This document shows, one piece after another, positions 8,607 to 16,916 of a DNA stretch of 64,000 nucleotides. Every line of letters begins with the position of its first letter. The first letter of the stretch is position 1. The notes below the pieces were generated by a model. That model was given only the letters and a program-made list of their open reading frames with translations. It was not told where the DNA came from and did not search any database. The position numbers and the translations under genes are program-made. Source of the DNA: an uncultured Endozoicomonas sp. (lineage in GTDB: Bacteria; Pseudomonadota; Gammaproteobacteria; Pseudomonadales; Endozoicomonadaceae); contig NZ_CANMAO010000003.1 of the NCBI RefSeq assembly GCF_947495845.1, positions 209,308-273,307 on the forward strand, read 5' to 3'.

Positions 8607-9491
8607 ATGATCGATAACCGTAAAGCTTCCTTCTATGCTTTAGCCACAGCACTTTTGTGGTCAACTATTGCCACCGCATTCAAAATAGCATTGCAGGATC
8701 TTGACCCCTGGCAGCTGGTTTTCTGGTCTGTTATCACATCCACTGTCTTGTTATCCATCATCGTCGTACTTCAGGGAAAGGCGGGATTAGTTCGGTTTCA
8801 ATTTCAAACAACACCAGGTCTGTTTTTATTTTTGGGGTTGTTAAACCCTTTTCTCTATCACGTAGCCCTGTTTGGTGCTTATGATCTGCTGCCCGCTCAG
8901 CAGGCACAGGCTCTGAACTACAGCTGGCCCATGGCGCTCACCTTGCTGGCCGTGCCTCTGCTGGGCAGGAGACTCTCCGTCAAAAGCCTTGCATGTTGCT
9001 TACTGGCTTATGGTGGCGTGGTGATGATCTGCACCCGGGGAGAATTTCAGAATCTGGCATTTGCCAGTGGGCAAGGTGTTCTTCTGGCACTTGCCAGCAC
9101 AGTCATCTGGGCGCTGTATTGGATTTTTAATACCCGAAGAGACGGTGACCCAGTTGTGGGTCTATTAATTTGTTTTCTTTGCGGCCTGCCCTGGATCATT
9201 GTAGCAACCGGTATGTTCTCCAGCTTCTGGCCATCGTCCCCGACTGGCCTTGTCGCCGCCGGTTATGTTGGATTCGTTGAAATGGGCTTTGCCTATATCC
9301 TCTGGCTCAAAGCATTGAAGCTGACAGACAACACCGCCATGATCAGCAACATCAGCTATCTCAGCCCATTCCTTTCGCTGATATTTATTGCCAATATCCT
9401 TGGTGAGTCCATCTATCCTGCCACCTATGCAGGGTTAATCATGATCATTGTCGCCGTGCTGGCGCAGCAACATTTTTCCCGACAACAGTAA
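8607..9491 (+). CDS. EamA/DMT-family transporter
   Basis: The 294-residue protein has ten hydrophobic segments in two EamA halves. Characteristic stretches are ALATALLWSTIATAFKIAL at the start, LLPAQQAQALNYSWPMALTL in the middle of the first half and YVGFVEMGFAYILWLKALK in the second. DMT carriers move amino acids, metabolites or nucleotide sugars; the substrate is unknown. The ATG at 8607 fits the family N-terminus better than the in-frame ATG at 8562. trmN6 starts 7 bp after the stop, so the two are probably one transcript. Confidence 0.88.
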   Translation: MIDNRKASFYALATALLWSTIATAFKIALQDLDPWQLVFWSVITSTVLLSIIVVLQGKAGLVRFQFQTTPGLFLFLGLLNPFLYHVALFGAYDLLPAQQAQALNYSWPMALTLLAVPLLGRRLSVKSLACCLLAYGGVVMICTRGEFQNLAFASGQGVLLALASTVIWALYWIFNTRRDGDPVVGLLICFLCGLPWIIVATGMFSSFWPSSPTGLVAAGYVGFVEMGFAYILWLKALKLTDNTAMISNISYLSPFLSLIFIANILGESIYPATYAGLIMIIVAVLAQQHFSRQQ

Positions 9492-9498
9492 GCCCATC

Positions 9499-10254
9499 AT
9501 GGCCAGAAATCGTTACTTCCAATTTAAGCAATTTAGAATCGAGCAGGGCGAATGCGCTATGAAGGTGACCACGGACGCCTGTCTCTTTGGCGCCCTGTTT
9601 GCCCAGTCCGCTCATACACAACAAAGTCATTCTATTTTAGATATTGGCGCAGGTACCGGGCTTTTGAGTTTGATGACAGCCCAAAATACCCAATCCGCCA
9701 TCACTTCCGTAGAGCTAGATGCTGCTGCCGCACAGCAGGCGGCTTTTAACTTTTCAGCAAGCCCCTGGTCACATCAGCTTTCGGTGGTCAACCAATCCAT
9801 TCAGGACTTCTCGCAACAAAACCACAACACCTTTAATAGCACCTTTGAAAGCATCATCACCAACCCCCCGTTTTTTCAACAATCATCAAAGGGGAGCGAC
9901 CAACGCCGAAATTTGGCACGACATACCGACAGCCTAAGCTTTGATGACCTTGCCCGGTCGATTGTCCGTCACCTGGCACAGACCGGAGAGGCTTGGGTGT
10001 TATTGCCTGTGGATTCCAGTCATCATTTTCTAGTGGCCTGTCAGTATGTCAAACTGTGTCTGTTTAAACGAATACAGTTGCGCTCCAGCTTAACCCACCC
10101 CGTTCACCGCCATGTTTTGGTACTGAAACGCTCAGAGAGCACGTCGGATGAGAACTGCACAACGATTGATGACATGGTCACCATTTATGACAACCACCCC
10201 ACGTATACGTCGGAAGTCCAGCAATTAATGTCGCCCTATTATCTTGCGCTATAA
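9499..10254 (+). CDS. trmN6: tRNA1(Val) A37 N6-methyltransferase TrmN6
   Basis: The 251-residue product matches YfiC/TrmN6. It begins FQFKQFRIEQGECAMKVTTD, then has the SAM-binding LDIGAGTGLLSLM, an acidic second motif (SVELDAAAA) and the catalytic NPPFF of N6-adenine methyltransferases. It methylates A37 of tRNA-Val. The start at 9499 was chosen over 9448 because it aligns with the family N-terminus and lies just after the upstream stop. Confidence 0.93.
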   Translation: MARNRYFQFKQFRIEQGECAMKVTTDACLFGALFAQSAHTQQSHSILDIGAGTGLLSLMTAQNTQSAITSVELDAAAAQQAAFNFSASPWSHQLSVVNQSIQDFSQQNHNTFNSTFESIITNPPFFQQSSKGSDQRRNLARHTDSLSFDDLARSIVRHLAQTGEAWVLLPVDSSHHFLVACQYVKLCLFKRIQLRSSLTHPVHRHVLVLKRSESTSDENCTTIDDMVTIYDNHPTYTSEVQQLMSPYYLAL

Positions 10255-10289
10255 GCTTTCATACCGGCATTAGGTTCTGTTAAAAGAAT

Positions 10290-10757
10290 CTAATAGTCAC
10301 TCATTGCATTCAAGCATTGATCAGTAAAACAGGTAAACAAATCCTCTGAACCGTACATAGAATGGGATTTATTCGAAGACGATATTGCCCCATTCTCTGG
10401 CATATACGGAATCTGTTCATGGGCGGGTAAATGTCGATTGGCGATACTGATCAAGCGTTTAGTGCTTTCGCTTAACAAGCCGTCTCGATGCTTCGGCTCA
10501 GCCGGTTTGTTCTTCGCTTCTGCATTATTCCCTTCTGCATTAATTATTGTTTGAGACACAGATGCTTTCTGAGATTTTTTCTGGTATCCGGAACTCACTG
10601 GCTGTGCCAGCTCTTCAAATACCTGAGGCTTTACAAGCCCCGGATGATAAGACTTTGCCAGTCGACTTCTCGGACGGTTATCAAACTCCAGAGCCCACAA
10701 CAAGGTAATCATGAAGAATCCGAAAAACATCCAAACTGGGCTGATCTTATTATTCAT
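10290..10757 (-). CDS. Uncharacterised membrane-anchored protein
   Basis: This 155-residue protein has one N-terminal membrane helix (VWMFFGFFMITLLWALEF) followed by a basic, Lys/Ser/Ala-rich, probably disordered stretch, and ends with CFTDQCLNAMSDY, a pair of Cys residues that could form a disulfide. GGGGGAT precedes the ATG. It is tail-to-tail with trmN6. I do not recognise a family. Confidence 0.6.
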   Translation of the reverse strand: MNNKISPVWMFFGFFMITLLWALEFDNRPRSRLAKSYHPGLVKPQVFEELAQPVSSGYQKKSQKASVSQTIINAEGNNAEAKNKPAEPKHRDGLLSESTKRLISIANRHLPAHEQIPYMPENGAISSSNKSHSMYGSEDLFTCFTDQCLNAMSDY

Positions 10758-10805
10758 AGCTATCCCCCACCCCTCAAGAAGGTGCTGCTGTTACTCATTA
10801 CATTT

Positions 10806-11072
10806 TGAGGGTGTCGCAAAAGACCATTAAAGGCAGATGTCGTAGGCCGGTAACCCAAGGGGTTGCCGACAATCAACACCTATACCCGTCGCCTTTCAAG
10901 TTGCTACTTTGTTGGCTGCTCTCGCTCACCCCAATCACTTACTAGCTGTAAGCTCATGGGGATTCTCTCGTTTGCCGCCGCGTAGCAACTTGAAATGCTT
11001 TGGATATACAGGCCTGTGAGATGTCCGCAACTCTTGTAGAATTACCGACCTACGGGTTTCGCGACACCCTCA
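10806..11072. repeat. Nested palindromes: outer repeat and 87-bp-type repeat split by an ERIC copy
   Basis: Three inverted-repeat layers share one centre. The outermost arms are TGAGGGTGTCGC at 10806-10817 and GCGACACCCTCA at 11061-11072. Inside are GTAGGCCGGTAACCC starting at 10842 and ATTACCGACCTAC ending at 11053, the two ends of the repeat seen complete at 35346-35432. Inside that is the ERIC-like copy at 10881-11008. The order indicates successive insertions. These palindromes account for most of the 500-bp gene-free stretch between 10757 and 11259. Confidence 0.8.
10881..11008. repeat. ERIC-like palindromic repeat, copy 2
   Basis: This copy is the closest to the classical ERIC core: it contains GCTCACCCCAATCACTTAC and GTAAGCTCATGGGGATTC, very near the well-known ERIC primer regions. 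Ends are TATACCCGTCGCC and GGATATA. It lies inside another palindrome. Confidence 0.88.
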
Positions 11073-11258
11073 TTTGGTGAGTCGGCGTATTGTCGAACTC
11101 ACGTAATGGCCTGTATCCAGTGCTGTGATTAACACTAGGCAAACCTGACAAAACAGCAAATAGGGATATGGAGCTTGCTGTTTTTTTCAACAGTGGGCTC
11201 ACATCAGATACAGAACATGAACGCCGTAATTCAGAATAATACAAAAAAGTAGATATTT

Positions 11259-12374
11259 TCAGACTTTTTTGAAAGCTCGATAGATAGAAAAGCCATTCCG
11301 ACTTAACAACGTTTCACAGCGTCCAAACGTCTGTTCAATAATAGGCGGGTATTTTAAAAAACTGTTCGCCACGATACGCAGCTCTCCACCCACTTTTAGT
11401 TTCTGGTGAGATTCAGACAGAAACCGTTCTGTCACTTCATAGTGGGTTTTCACACCCTGATGGAACGGTGGGTTAGAAATAATTAAATCAAACTGCCCGG
11501 TCACTTCAGACAGCCCGTCACTGGCTAAGACTTGAAAGTTCTCCACTCCCAAATCATTCATGGTTTGCCGGCTACTTGCCAGTGCCATGGCATCACAATC
11601 CACCAAGGTAAGATGACGTGCTTCAGGCTGCTCGCTGATATAAGCGGAAATCACACCAGCACCGCAGCCAAAGTCCAGAACGTTACCAGACGGTAGGTCA
11701 TTCAATGTTTCCAGCAACACTTCGGTACCCACATCAAGACGACCATGGCTGAATACGCCAGGAAGGGAGGATATAGACAACACTTTATCCATTGCCTGCA
11801 CGGTGAAAGTTTTAAACGCACCCTTCTCAGTAAACTGATCCGGCTTATTCACGGCTCCCTTATTCACGGCTCCCTTATTCACGGCTCCCTTATTCATGGC
11901 TCCGCAGGCTTCCAGCAATACACAATGTCGAGCATTATCAACACTTTTCACGTCACTGAAACTCTGCTTCAACCTTTTCTTCCAGGACTTGATACCCTCA
12001 TCATTCTCGCCCACCAGATAAATCGGAACATTCGCTGCGACATGGAAGCGAATCATCTCCAACCAGAAATCCATCAATGGCTTACTTTTTTGCAGGAAGA
12101 TGAGAACGCCATCCACCGGGCTGGACAGTGGCTCTTCAAGAACAGGGGCAAACGTCAGAAAAAAACGATCGTTATGGTTGCCAACCAAAGGCTTCAACCG
12201 ACGATAATCACTGAAGTCTCTGGTCAGCGCCGTCACCCTACCCAGCCCCTCATCCAGCAGTTGGCTTACTAGCTGATCCCCAGGTAAACCAATCATCAAC
12301 AAATGGTCCAGCTCGAAGCAATCCATATTACGGACAATTAACTGGGAAGGATTGGATAAAGAAAGAGAGGACAT
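11259..12374 (-). CDS. rsmC: 16S rRNA G1207 N2-methyltransferase RsmC
   Basis: The 371-residue protein has the two-domain RsmC plan: a degenerate N-terminal methyltransferase domain (to about residue 165) and an active C-terminal domain beginning PGVFSHGRLDVGTEVLLETL, with the SAM motif LDFGCGAGVISA and the catalytic ISNPPFHQG. It methylates G1207 of 16S rRNA. The interdomain linker contains a perfect repeat of NKGAV, encoded by four 15-bp tandem units. The ATG at 12374 is preferred to a GTG at 12386; neither has a strong ribosome site. Confidence 0.92.
   Translation of the reverse strand: MSSLSLSNPSQLIVRNMDCFELDHLLMIGLPGDQLVSQLLDEGLGRVTALTRDFSDYRRLKPLVGNHNDRFFLTFAPVLEEPLSSPVDGVLIFLQKSKPLMDFWLEMIRFHVAANVPIYLVGENDEGIKSWKKRLKQSFSDVKSVDNARHCVLLEACGAMNKGAVNKGAVNKGAVNKPDQFTEKGAFKTFTVQAMDKVLSISSLPGVFSHGRLDVGTEVLLETLNDLPSGNVLDFGCGAGVISAYISEQPEARHLTLVDCDAMALASSRQTMNDLGVENFQVLASDGLSEVTGQFDLIISNPPFHQGVKTHYEVTERFLSESHQKLKVGGELRIVANSFLKYPPIIEQTFGRCETLLSRNGFSIYRAFKKV
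11845..11904. repeat. 15-bp in-frame tandem repeat inside rsmC
   Basis: Four 15-bp units, TTATTCACGGCTCCC, start at 11845, 11860, 11875 and 11890; the last has two changes. On the coding strand they encode NKGAV repeats in the linker between the two RsmC domains. The unit length keeps the frame whatever the copy number. Confidence 0.92.
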
Positions 12375-12410
12375 AATTTTCAACACAGAATTCAGTTCAA
12401 TGGCGGCCTT

Positions 12411-12572
12411 AGAAGCTGTTCATGATCTTTTGCGAATAGCGAAAACGAGGAGAAAATGTTCCTGTTGTTCAGTTTTTTGAGGCACGTAGTGGCGCTACGT
12501 AACGAAGAAAACTGAAAAACAGGGGCGTGTTATCCTCGTTTGCAGCTCGCAAAAAGATTGTGAACAGCTTCT
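12411..12572. repeat. 162-bp foldback repeat (type C)
   Basis: Ends are AGAAGCTGTTCATGATCTTT and its near reverse complement AAAGATTGTGAACAGCTTCT. Inner arms pair GAAAACGAGGA with TCCTCGTTT and continue to a central hairpin ACGTAGTGGCGCTACGT. It fills most of the 311-bp gap between rsmC and the YciA-like gene. A short remnant with the same ends is at 60753-60804. Confidence 0.82.
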
Positions 12573-12685
12573 TATACCTCAAGACCTTTCGACTTTCCAT
12601 GAAAGCCTTCATGGAATACGGATTTACAAGCAGCTGACGCAAGCATAGCATTCCCGACCTTGAAAAATCAGTACGGAGTTTTCGG

Positions 12686-13072
12686 ATGGCTGGACCACAG
12701 GGCGACCTGGTTCTGCGAACATTGGCAATGCCTGCAGATACTAATCCCAACGGTGATATTTTTGGCGGCTGGATCATGTCCCAAATGGACATGGCGGGCG
12801 GCCTCGCAGCAAAAAACCGCTCCCAGAGCCGGGTATCCACCGTGGCGGTAGAAAGCATGAGCTTCATCCATCCAGTCAAGGTCGGTGACGTGGTATGCTG
12901 TTATGCGGATATCGTCCGGGTTGGTACCACGTCCATGCGTATAAAACTTGAAGTCTGGAACTTGTCTCATCCCTTTAAGTCTGAACTTCGCAACAAAGTG
13001 ACCGAAGGCATGTTCACCTATGTCGCTATAGACGACAATGGAAACCCCATCCCGGTAGATAGAAGTCGATAA
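12686..13072 (+). CDS. YciA-type acyl-CoA thioesterase
   Basis: The 128-residue protein has the YciA hotdog pattern: LRTLAMPADTNPNGDIFGGW (the Asn and Asp are the conserved active-site region) followed by SQMDMAGGLAA and the core strand VAVESMSFIHPVKVGDVV. YciA cleaves a range of acyl-CoAs. GGAG lies upstream of the ATG. udk begins 15 bp after the stop, so the two are probably co-transcribed. Confidence 0.9.
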   Translation: MAGPQGDLVLRTLAMPADTNPNGDIFGGWIMSQMDMAGGLAAKNRSQSRVSTVAVESMSFIHPVKVGDVVCCYADIVRVGTTSMRIKLEVWNLSHPFKSELRNKVTEGMFTYVAIDDNGNPIPVDRSR

Positions 13073-13087
13073 TCAGGAAACCTTCGA

Positions 13088-13708
13088 ATGAAACAGAAAA
13101 CTATCCTTGTCGGTGTTGCCGGCGCTTCTGCATCCGGTAAGAGCCTACTGGCAGAAACTCTGGTCGAAGAGCTGCAGTCCGAGCACCTGAGCGTCATTTC
13201 TGAAGATTCTTACTACAAGGATCAATCCCACATGTCCATGGAAGAACGGGTTCGTACTAACTACGACCACCCGGAATCCATGGATCACGATCTGATGCTG
13301 CAGCAAATGCTGCAACTGAAAGCGGGTGAAGGCATTAAAGTGCCCATGTACGACTATTCAAAGCACAACCGTCGTCAGGAAACACGACAGGTGAAGCCGG
13401 CACGAGTCATTATTTACGAAGGCATACTGCTCTTCACCAATCCGGAAATACGTGAAACCTTCGACCTGCGCTTTTTCATGGATACGCCATTGGATATCTG
13501 CTTAATCCGTCGTATGAAACGTGACATAGTCAGCCGTGGTCGTGATGTGGATTCTGTGATCAAGCAATACCTGGAAACCGTGCGCCCCATGTTCATGCAG
13601 TTTATTGAACCGGCTCGCCAGCACGCCGACCTGATCATTCCCCACGGTGGTAAAAACCGTATTGCTATTGATTTGATCAAAACACAGATTCGTAATTTGA
13701 TTGATTAA
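13088..13708 (+). CDS. udk: Uridine kinase
   Basis: At 206 residues it is close to the usual 210-215 for Udk. Features are the P-loop GASASGKS at residues 11-18, SEDSYYKD (substrate loop), [18 protein letters not shown] with the Walker B region, and [18 protein letters not shown], the lid. It phosphorylates uridine and cytidine with ATP or GTP for pyrimidine salvage. AGGAA precedes the ATG. Confidence 0.95.
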   Translation: MKQKTILVGVAGASASGKSLLAETLVEELQSEHLSVISEDSYYKDQSHMSMEERVRTNYDHPESMDHDLMLQQMLQLKAGEGIKVPMYDYSKHNRRQETRQVKPARVIIYEGILLFTNPEIRETFDLRFFMDTPLDICLIRRMKRDIVSRGRDVDSVIKQYLETVRPMFMQFIEPARQHADLIIPHGGKNRIAIDLIKTQIRNLID

Positions 13709-13764
13709 AAACGCCAATCGCCCTTGTTTTCAAACGCAGGGGCTCTAACAACCAAATAAAGATC

Positions 13765-13812
13765 AATACCCAACCATATAAAATCATATTTTCTGACTCT
13801 GTGACCAGCCAC
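13765..13812. repeat. Fragment of a type B foldback repeat
   Basis: AATACCCAACCATATAAAAT and the following CATATTTTCTGACT match one end of the type B repeat at 63180-63340, but the rest is missing. A second, complete type B copy starts 30 bp further on. Confidence 0.6.
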
Positions 13813-13841
13813 TTTTGACAACCTGCCCCTGCATTGTACTA

Positions 13842-14000
13842 AGTAGTTGGCCATTTGGAATCGAATATTTCTGGCTTGTTGACCAGGTTCTCTGCAAGGC
13901 GCAACGGCGGGAGCATAGCGAGCTATGTGACCAGAGTTGCAACGCAGTCAGAGGGCCTGATCAATGAGTCAGAAAATATGATTTCAGGTGGTTAACTACT
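13842..14000. repeat. 159-bp foldback repeat (type B), copy 1
   Basis: Runs from AGTAGTTGGCCATTTGG to GGTGGTTAACTACT. The inner part (GCGCAACGGCGGGAGCATAG, CGAGCTATGTGACCAGAG) is nearly identical to the copy at 63180-63340 in the opposite orientation. The centre CATAGCGAGCTATG is a perfect palindrome. It fills most of the gap between udk and the ClpP-like gene. Confidence 0.85.
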
Positions 14001-14152
14001 TACCTCCTGCATCTATTCCGTCGTACGGTGTTACACCTATAAAGGCATTATGAAAAGCGCGCTACCGGTAGATTATTCAGTAATCTTATGTGAGCATGGT
14101 CGCCGGAGAGTGACTGTTTTTTAGCTGATGATTCGATTTCATAAGGAGTTTT

Positions 14153-14722
14153 ATGTTTGAACGTCTCTTTTTACTGATAATTGCCTTTATCCTACCTGGC
14201 TGTGCAGTTGATTTTGATGATTATGAGCCTATTCGGTTTGAAGTTTCAGGGACCTCCGTAACAATGAACGGTGTTATTACCAGTGACATAACTGGCAAAC
14301 TTCAAACACTTCTCAATAAACATCCGGAAATCACAACCATTATCATGGAGACTGTAGACGGATCCGTAGACGATGAAGCCAACCTTGAAGCCGCAAGACT
14401 GGTTAGAGCAAAAGGCCTTAATACAATAATCTCTGGACATGGAGAAGTTGCATCCGGCGGTACTGATTTCTTTCTTGCTGGCGTTAATAGAACTGTTGAG
14501 CGTGGAGCAAAAGTTGGCGTTCATTCATGGGCTGCTTTAGGAATCAACGATGCAAACAGCCTACCTAAAGATCACCCAGAGCACCAAAACTACCTCAAGT
14601 ATTATCAAGAGATGGGAATACCTGATGATTTTTATTGGTTCACTCTGGCATCTGCTTCAAGTTCTGATATGCACTGGATGTCACCCAAGGAACAAAAGTT
14701 ATATAAAATTTCCACGCCATAA
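14153..14722 (+). CDS. ClpP/crotonase-fold lipoprotein of unknown function
   Basis: The 189-residue product starts with a signal ending in a lipobox (FILPGC), so it is probably a membrane lipoprotein. The mature part follows ClpP-fold serine proteases: a TIIMETVDGSVDDE strand-loop resembling the ClpP oxyanion region, LVRAKGLNTIISGHGEVASGG with a candidate nucleophile Ser in ASGGTDFF, and a candidate catalytic His in KVGVHSWA. A later Asp that would complete the triad is not obvious. Cytoplasmic ClpP subunits have no signal, so this is something else, perhaps a periplasmic protease. AAGGAG precedes the ATG. Confidence 0.7.
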   Translation: MFERLFLLIIAFILPGCAVDFDDYEPIRFEVSGTSVTMNGVITSDITGKLQTLLNKHPEITTIIMETVDGSVDDEANLEAARLVRAKGLNTIISGHGEVASGGTDFFLAGVNRTVERGAKVGVHSWAALGINDANSLPKDHPEHQNYLKYYQEMGIPDDFYWFTLASASSSDMHWMSPKEQKLYKISTP

Positions 14723-15002
14723 CAATACGCCCCCCATCAAGGAAAGTATCATGATGAGGGGCTATCTTCACTTACCACCCCGTGCCGTATATAATGCCGA
14801 CGTATAAGCGTCAAATACGCCTGTTTTGTAAGCCTGAAATGATTATTTTTTTGGCCTGTCAAAACAGGTCCGGCGCGATCATTGCACTCACCTTGTGTGA
14901 GTTAGATCGATTCACTTTGGCTGTCCGGCCGCTTGTACTTCGCCTTAATTATCACTGAAAAGAATGAAGTGCTGCCTGTCTGGGGAGCGCTGCGAGATAA
15001 CC

Positions 15003-16040
15003 ATGCGCGTAGAAGCTGATATCAAGCTGGGTTTCAAGGACGTCCTGTTCCGCCCAAAACGTTCCACCCTAAAAAGCCGTTCACAGGTCAGCCTGGAGCG
15101 TACTTTCCGTTTTGTACACACAGATACAGAGTGGACAGGTGTTCCCGTCATCGCCGCCAATATGGACACCGTTGGCACCTTCGAAATGGCATTGGCGCTG
15201 GCCGAGCACAAAATGCTCACTGCCGTTCACAAGCATTACACCATTGAAGAGTGGCAAGCGTTTCTCGAAAGTGCCCCAGCTGGCATTGAAGAACACATCA
15301 TGGTCAGCTCCGGAACGTCCGACAGCGACTTCCAGAAAATGAACGACATTCTGGCACTAAACGACAAACTTCGTTTTATCTGTATTGATGTCGCTAACGG
15401 CTACTCGGAACACTTCGTTCAGTACGTTTCCCGTGCACGTAAACAACACCCTGATAAAGTCATCGTTGCTGGTAACGTGGTAACTGGCGAAATGGTCGAA
15501 GAACTGATTCTGAAAGGTGCCGACATTGTCAAAGTAGGCATCGGCCCGGGTTCTGTTTGCACCACTCGGGTAAAAACCGGTGTCGGCTACCCACAATTAT
15601 CCGCAGTGATTGAATCAGCAGATGCCGCCCACGGCGTTGGTGGCCAGGTGATTTCCGATGGCGGCTGCACCTGTGCTGGCGACGTCTCCAAAGCCTTCGG
15701 CGCCGGCGCTGACTTTGTTATGATCGGTGGCATGTTTGCCGGTCACGATGAATCCGGCGGCGAGTTGGTTGAAGAAGATGGCAAACAGTTCCGTCTGTTT
15801 TACGGCATGAGCTCTACAACCGCTATGGATCAACATGCCGGCGGTGTTGCGAACTATCGCGCATCTGAAGGTAAGACAGTCAAAGTACCTTACCGTGGCC
15901 CGGTACTGGAAACCGTTCAGGATATTCTGGGTGGCGTACGTTCAACCTGTACTTATGTTGGCGCAGCTCAACTGAAAGAGCTGTCCAAGCGCACCACCTT
16001 TATTCGTGTGCAGGAACAGGAAAACCGGGTATTTAACTAA
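15003..16040 (+). CDS. guaC: GMP reductase
   Basis: The 345-residue product is nearly the length of E. coli GuaC (347) and begins [20 protein letters not shown], the family start; the longer frame from 14964 is not used. The catalytic Cys is in [20 protein letters not shown], and the IMP/GMP loop and [13 protein letters not shown] follow. It reduces GMP to IMP with NADPH in purine interconversion. A hairpin terminator lies just downstream. Confidence 0.96.
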   Translation: MRVEADIKLGFKDVLFRPKRSTLKSRSQVSLERTFRFVHTDTEWTGVPVIAANMDTVGTFEMALALAEHKMLTAVHKHYTIEEWQAFLESAPAGIEEHIMVSSGTSDSDFQKMNDILALNDKLRFICIDVANGYSEHFVQYVSRARKQHPDKVIVAGNVVTGEMVEELILKGADIVKVGIGPGSVCTTRVKTGVGYPQLSAVIESADAAHGVGGQVISDGGCTCAGDVSKAFGAGADFVMIGGMFAGHDESGGELVEEDGKQFRLFYGMSSTTAMDQHAGGVANYRASEGKTVKVPYRGPVLETVQDILGGVRSTCTYVGAAQLKELSKRTTFIRVQEQENRVFN

Positions 16041-16049
16041 TTCCCGGCA

Positions 16050-16085
16050 GACACAAAGCGGGCAGGTCTGCTTTGTGTCATTTTC
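16050..16085 (+). terminator. Intrinsic terminator after guaC
   Basis: A perfect 10-bp stem, GACACAAAGC at 16050-16059 and GCTTTGTGTC at 16070-16079, with a 10-base loop, is followed by ATTTTCTTT on the plus strand. It lies between guaC and the convergent pflA gene. Confidence 0.8.
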
Positions 16086-16086
16086 T

Positions 16087-16818
16087 TTAATACCCCGCAG
16101 CAATCCCCCGTTTTTCAAACTCTAACTTAATCGCATCCATCTGAACATCTGACGGTGGACGAACATTCTGCAGGTCATAACTGTCGTTAAAAGCATCCCA
16201 CTTATGTACACCTAAACTGTGATATGGCAGCAACTCAACCTTTTCTACGCAGCCCATCTTCTCCACCATCTCTGCCAGCATCGCCGCATAGATTGGATCA
16301 ACGGTGAAGCCCTCAACCGCCACATAGCGAATCCAGGTGGGCTTTTGGATTTCCTGCAAATACATAGCAAAATTTCTTGGATACTGGCCGGTAACGTAAG
16401 TGAGTTTTTTGTGCATCTCCTCATCCATGTGCTTGATATCCAAAAGCACCAGATCAGTATAAGACAGTAGCCGCTCAACATCCGGCGTAATGCGTTTGGT
16501 AAAACCATTGGTATCGAGACAGGTGTGAATACCGTTCTCTTTTAACGCTTTAAACAGGTCAGCAACAAATTCCGCCTGAATCAGCGGTTCCCCACCGGTG
16601 ACCGTTACACCACCTGTTAGAAAGCTTTTCACTTTCAGAATTTTATCCAGGACCTCTTCATGACTAAGTACCTCACCACCATCACGAAGATCCCAGGTAT
16701 CCCGGTTATGGCAATAACGGCAGCGCATATGGCAGCCCTGCATAAAAACCACATACCGGATACCTGGCCCGTCAACGGTTCCAAAAGAATCCATGGAATG
16801 AACACGCCCGAGGGACAT
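16087..16818 (-). CDS. pflA: Pyruvate formate-lyase activating enzyme
   Basis: From the ATG at 16818 (GGGAGAG upstream) the product has 243 residues, against 246 in E. coli. The radical-SAM cluster motif is GCHMRCRYCHNRDTW with Cys 29, 33 and 36. TVTGGEPLIQ is the SAM-binding GGE motif. The enzyme makes the glycyl radical in PflB. An upstream frame to 16869 adds a Cys-rich stretch that is not family-like. It is encoded downstream of pflB on the same strand with a hairpin between them, suggesting that pflA is partly attenuated. Confidence 0.95.
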   Translation of the reverse strand: MSLGRVHSMDSFGTVDGPGIRYVVFMQGCHMRCRYCHNRDTWDLRDGGEVLSHEEVLDKILKVKSFLTGGVTVTGGEPLIQAEFVADLFKALKENGIHTCLDTNGFTKRITPDVERLLSYTDLVLLDIKHMDEEMHKKLTYVTGQYPRNFAMYLQEIQKPTWIRYVAVEGFTVDPIYAAMLAEMVEKMGCVEKVELLPYHSLGVHKWDAFNDSYDLQNVRPPSDVQMDAIKLEFEKRGIAAGY

Positions 16819-16851
16819 GGCAACTCTCCCAACTCTACACCTGCAAAACAT

Positions 16852-16884
16852 GCAAAAAAAGGCCAGCAATGCCGGCCTTTTTAT
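16852..16884 (-). terminator. Hairpin terminator or attenuator between pflB and pflA
   Basis: On the minus strand an AAAAAGGCCGGCATTGCTGG stem-loop is followed by CCTTTTTTT. It sits 33 bp after the pflB stop, before the pflA start, so it can end pflB transcripts and lower pflA output. Confidence 0.75.
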
Positions 16885-16916
16885 TGTTCTTACATTTTAT
16901 CTGAAAGTGCTAAAAC

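Noticed and set aside
11050..11244. 64-codon minus-strand frame
   Set aside because: It starts in a region next to the nested palindromes, has no ribosome site and no protein-like pattern.
11845..11904. CRISPR-like array
   Set aside because: Units are adjacent with no spacers, and they are read in frame as part of RsmC. No cas gene is in the window.
12469..12970. Minus-strand frames opposite the YciA-like gene
   Set aside because: They lie in the type C repeat and in antisense to a clear gene; no family pattern.
14727..14762. Hairpin after the ClpP-like gene as a strong terminator
   Set aside because: GCCCCCCATCA pairs with TGATGAGGGGC with one mismatch, but no T-run follows.
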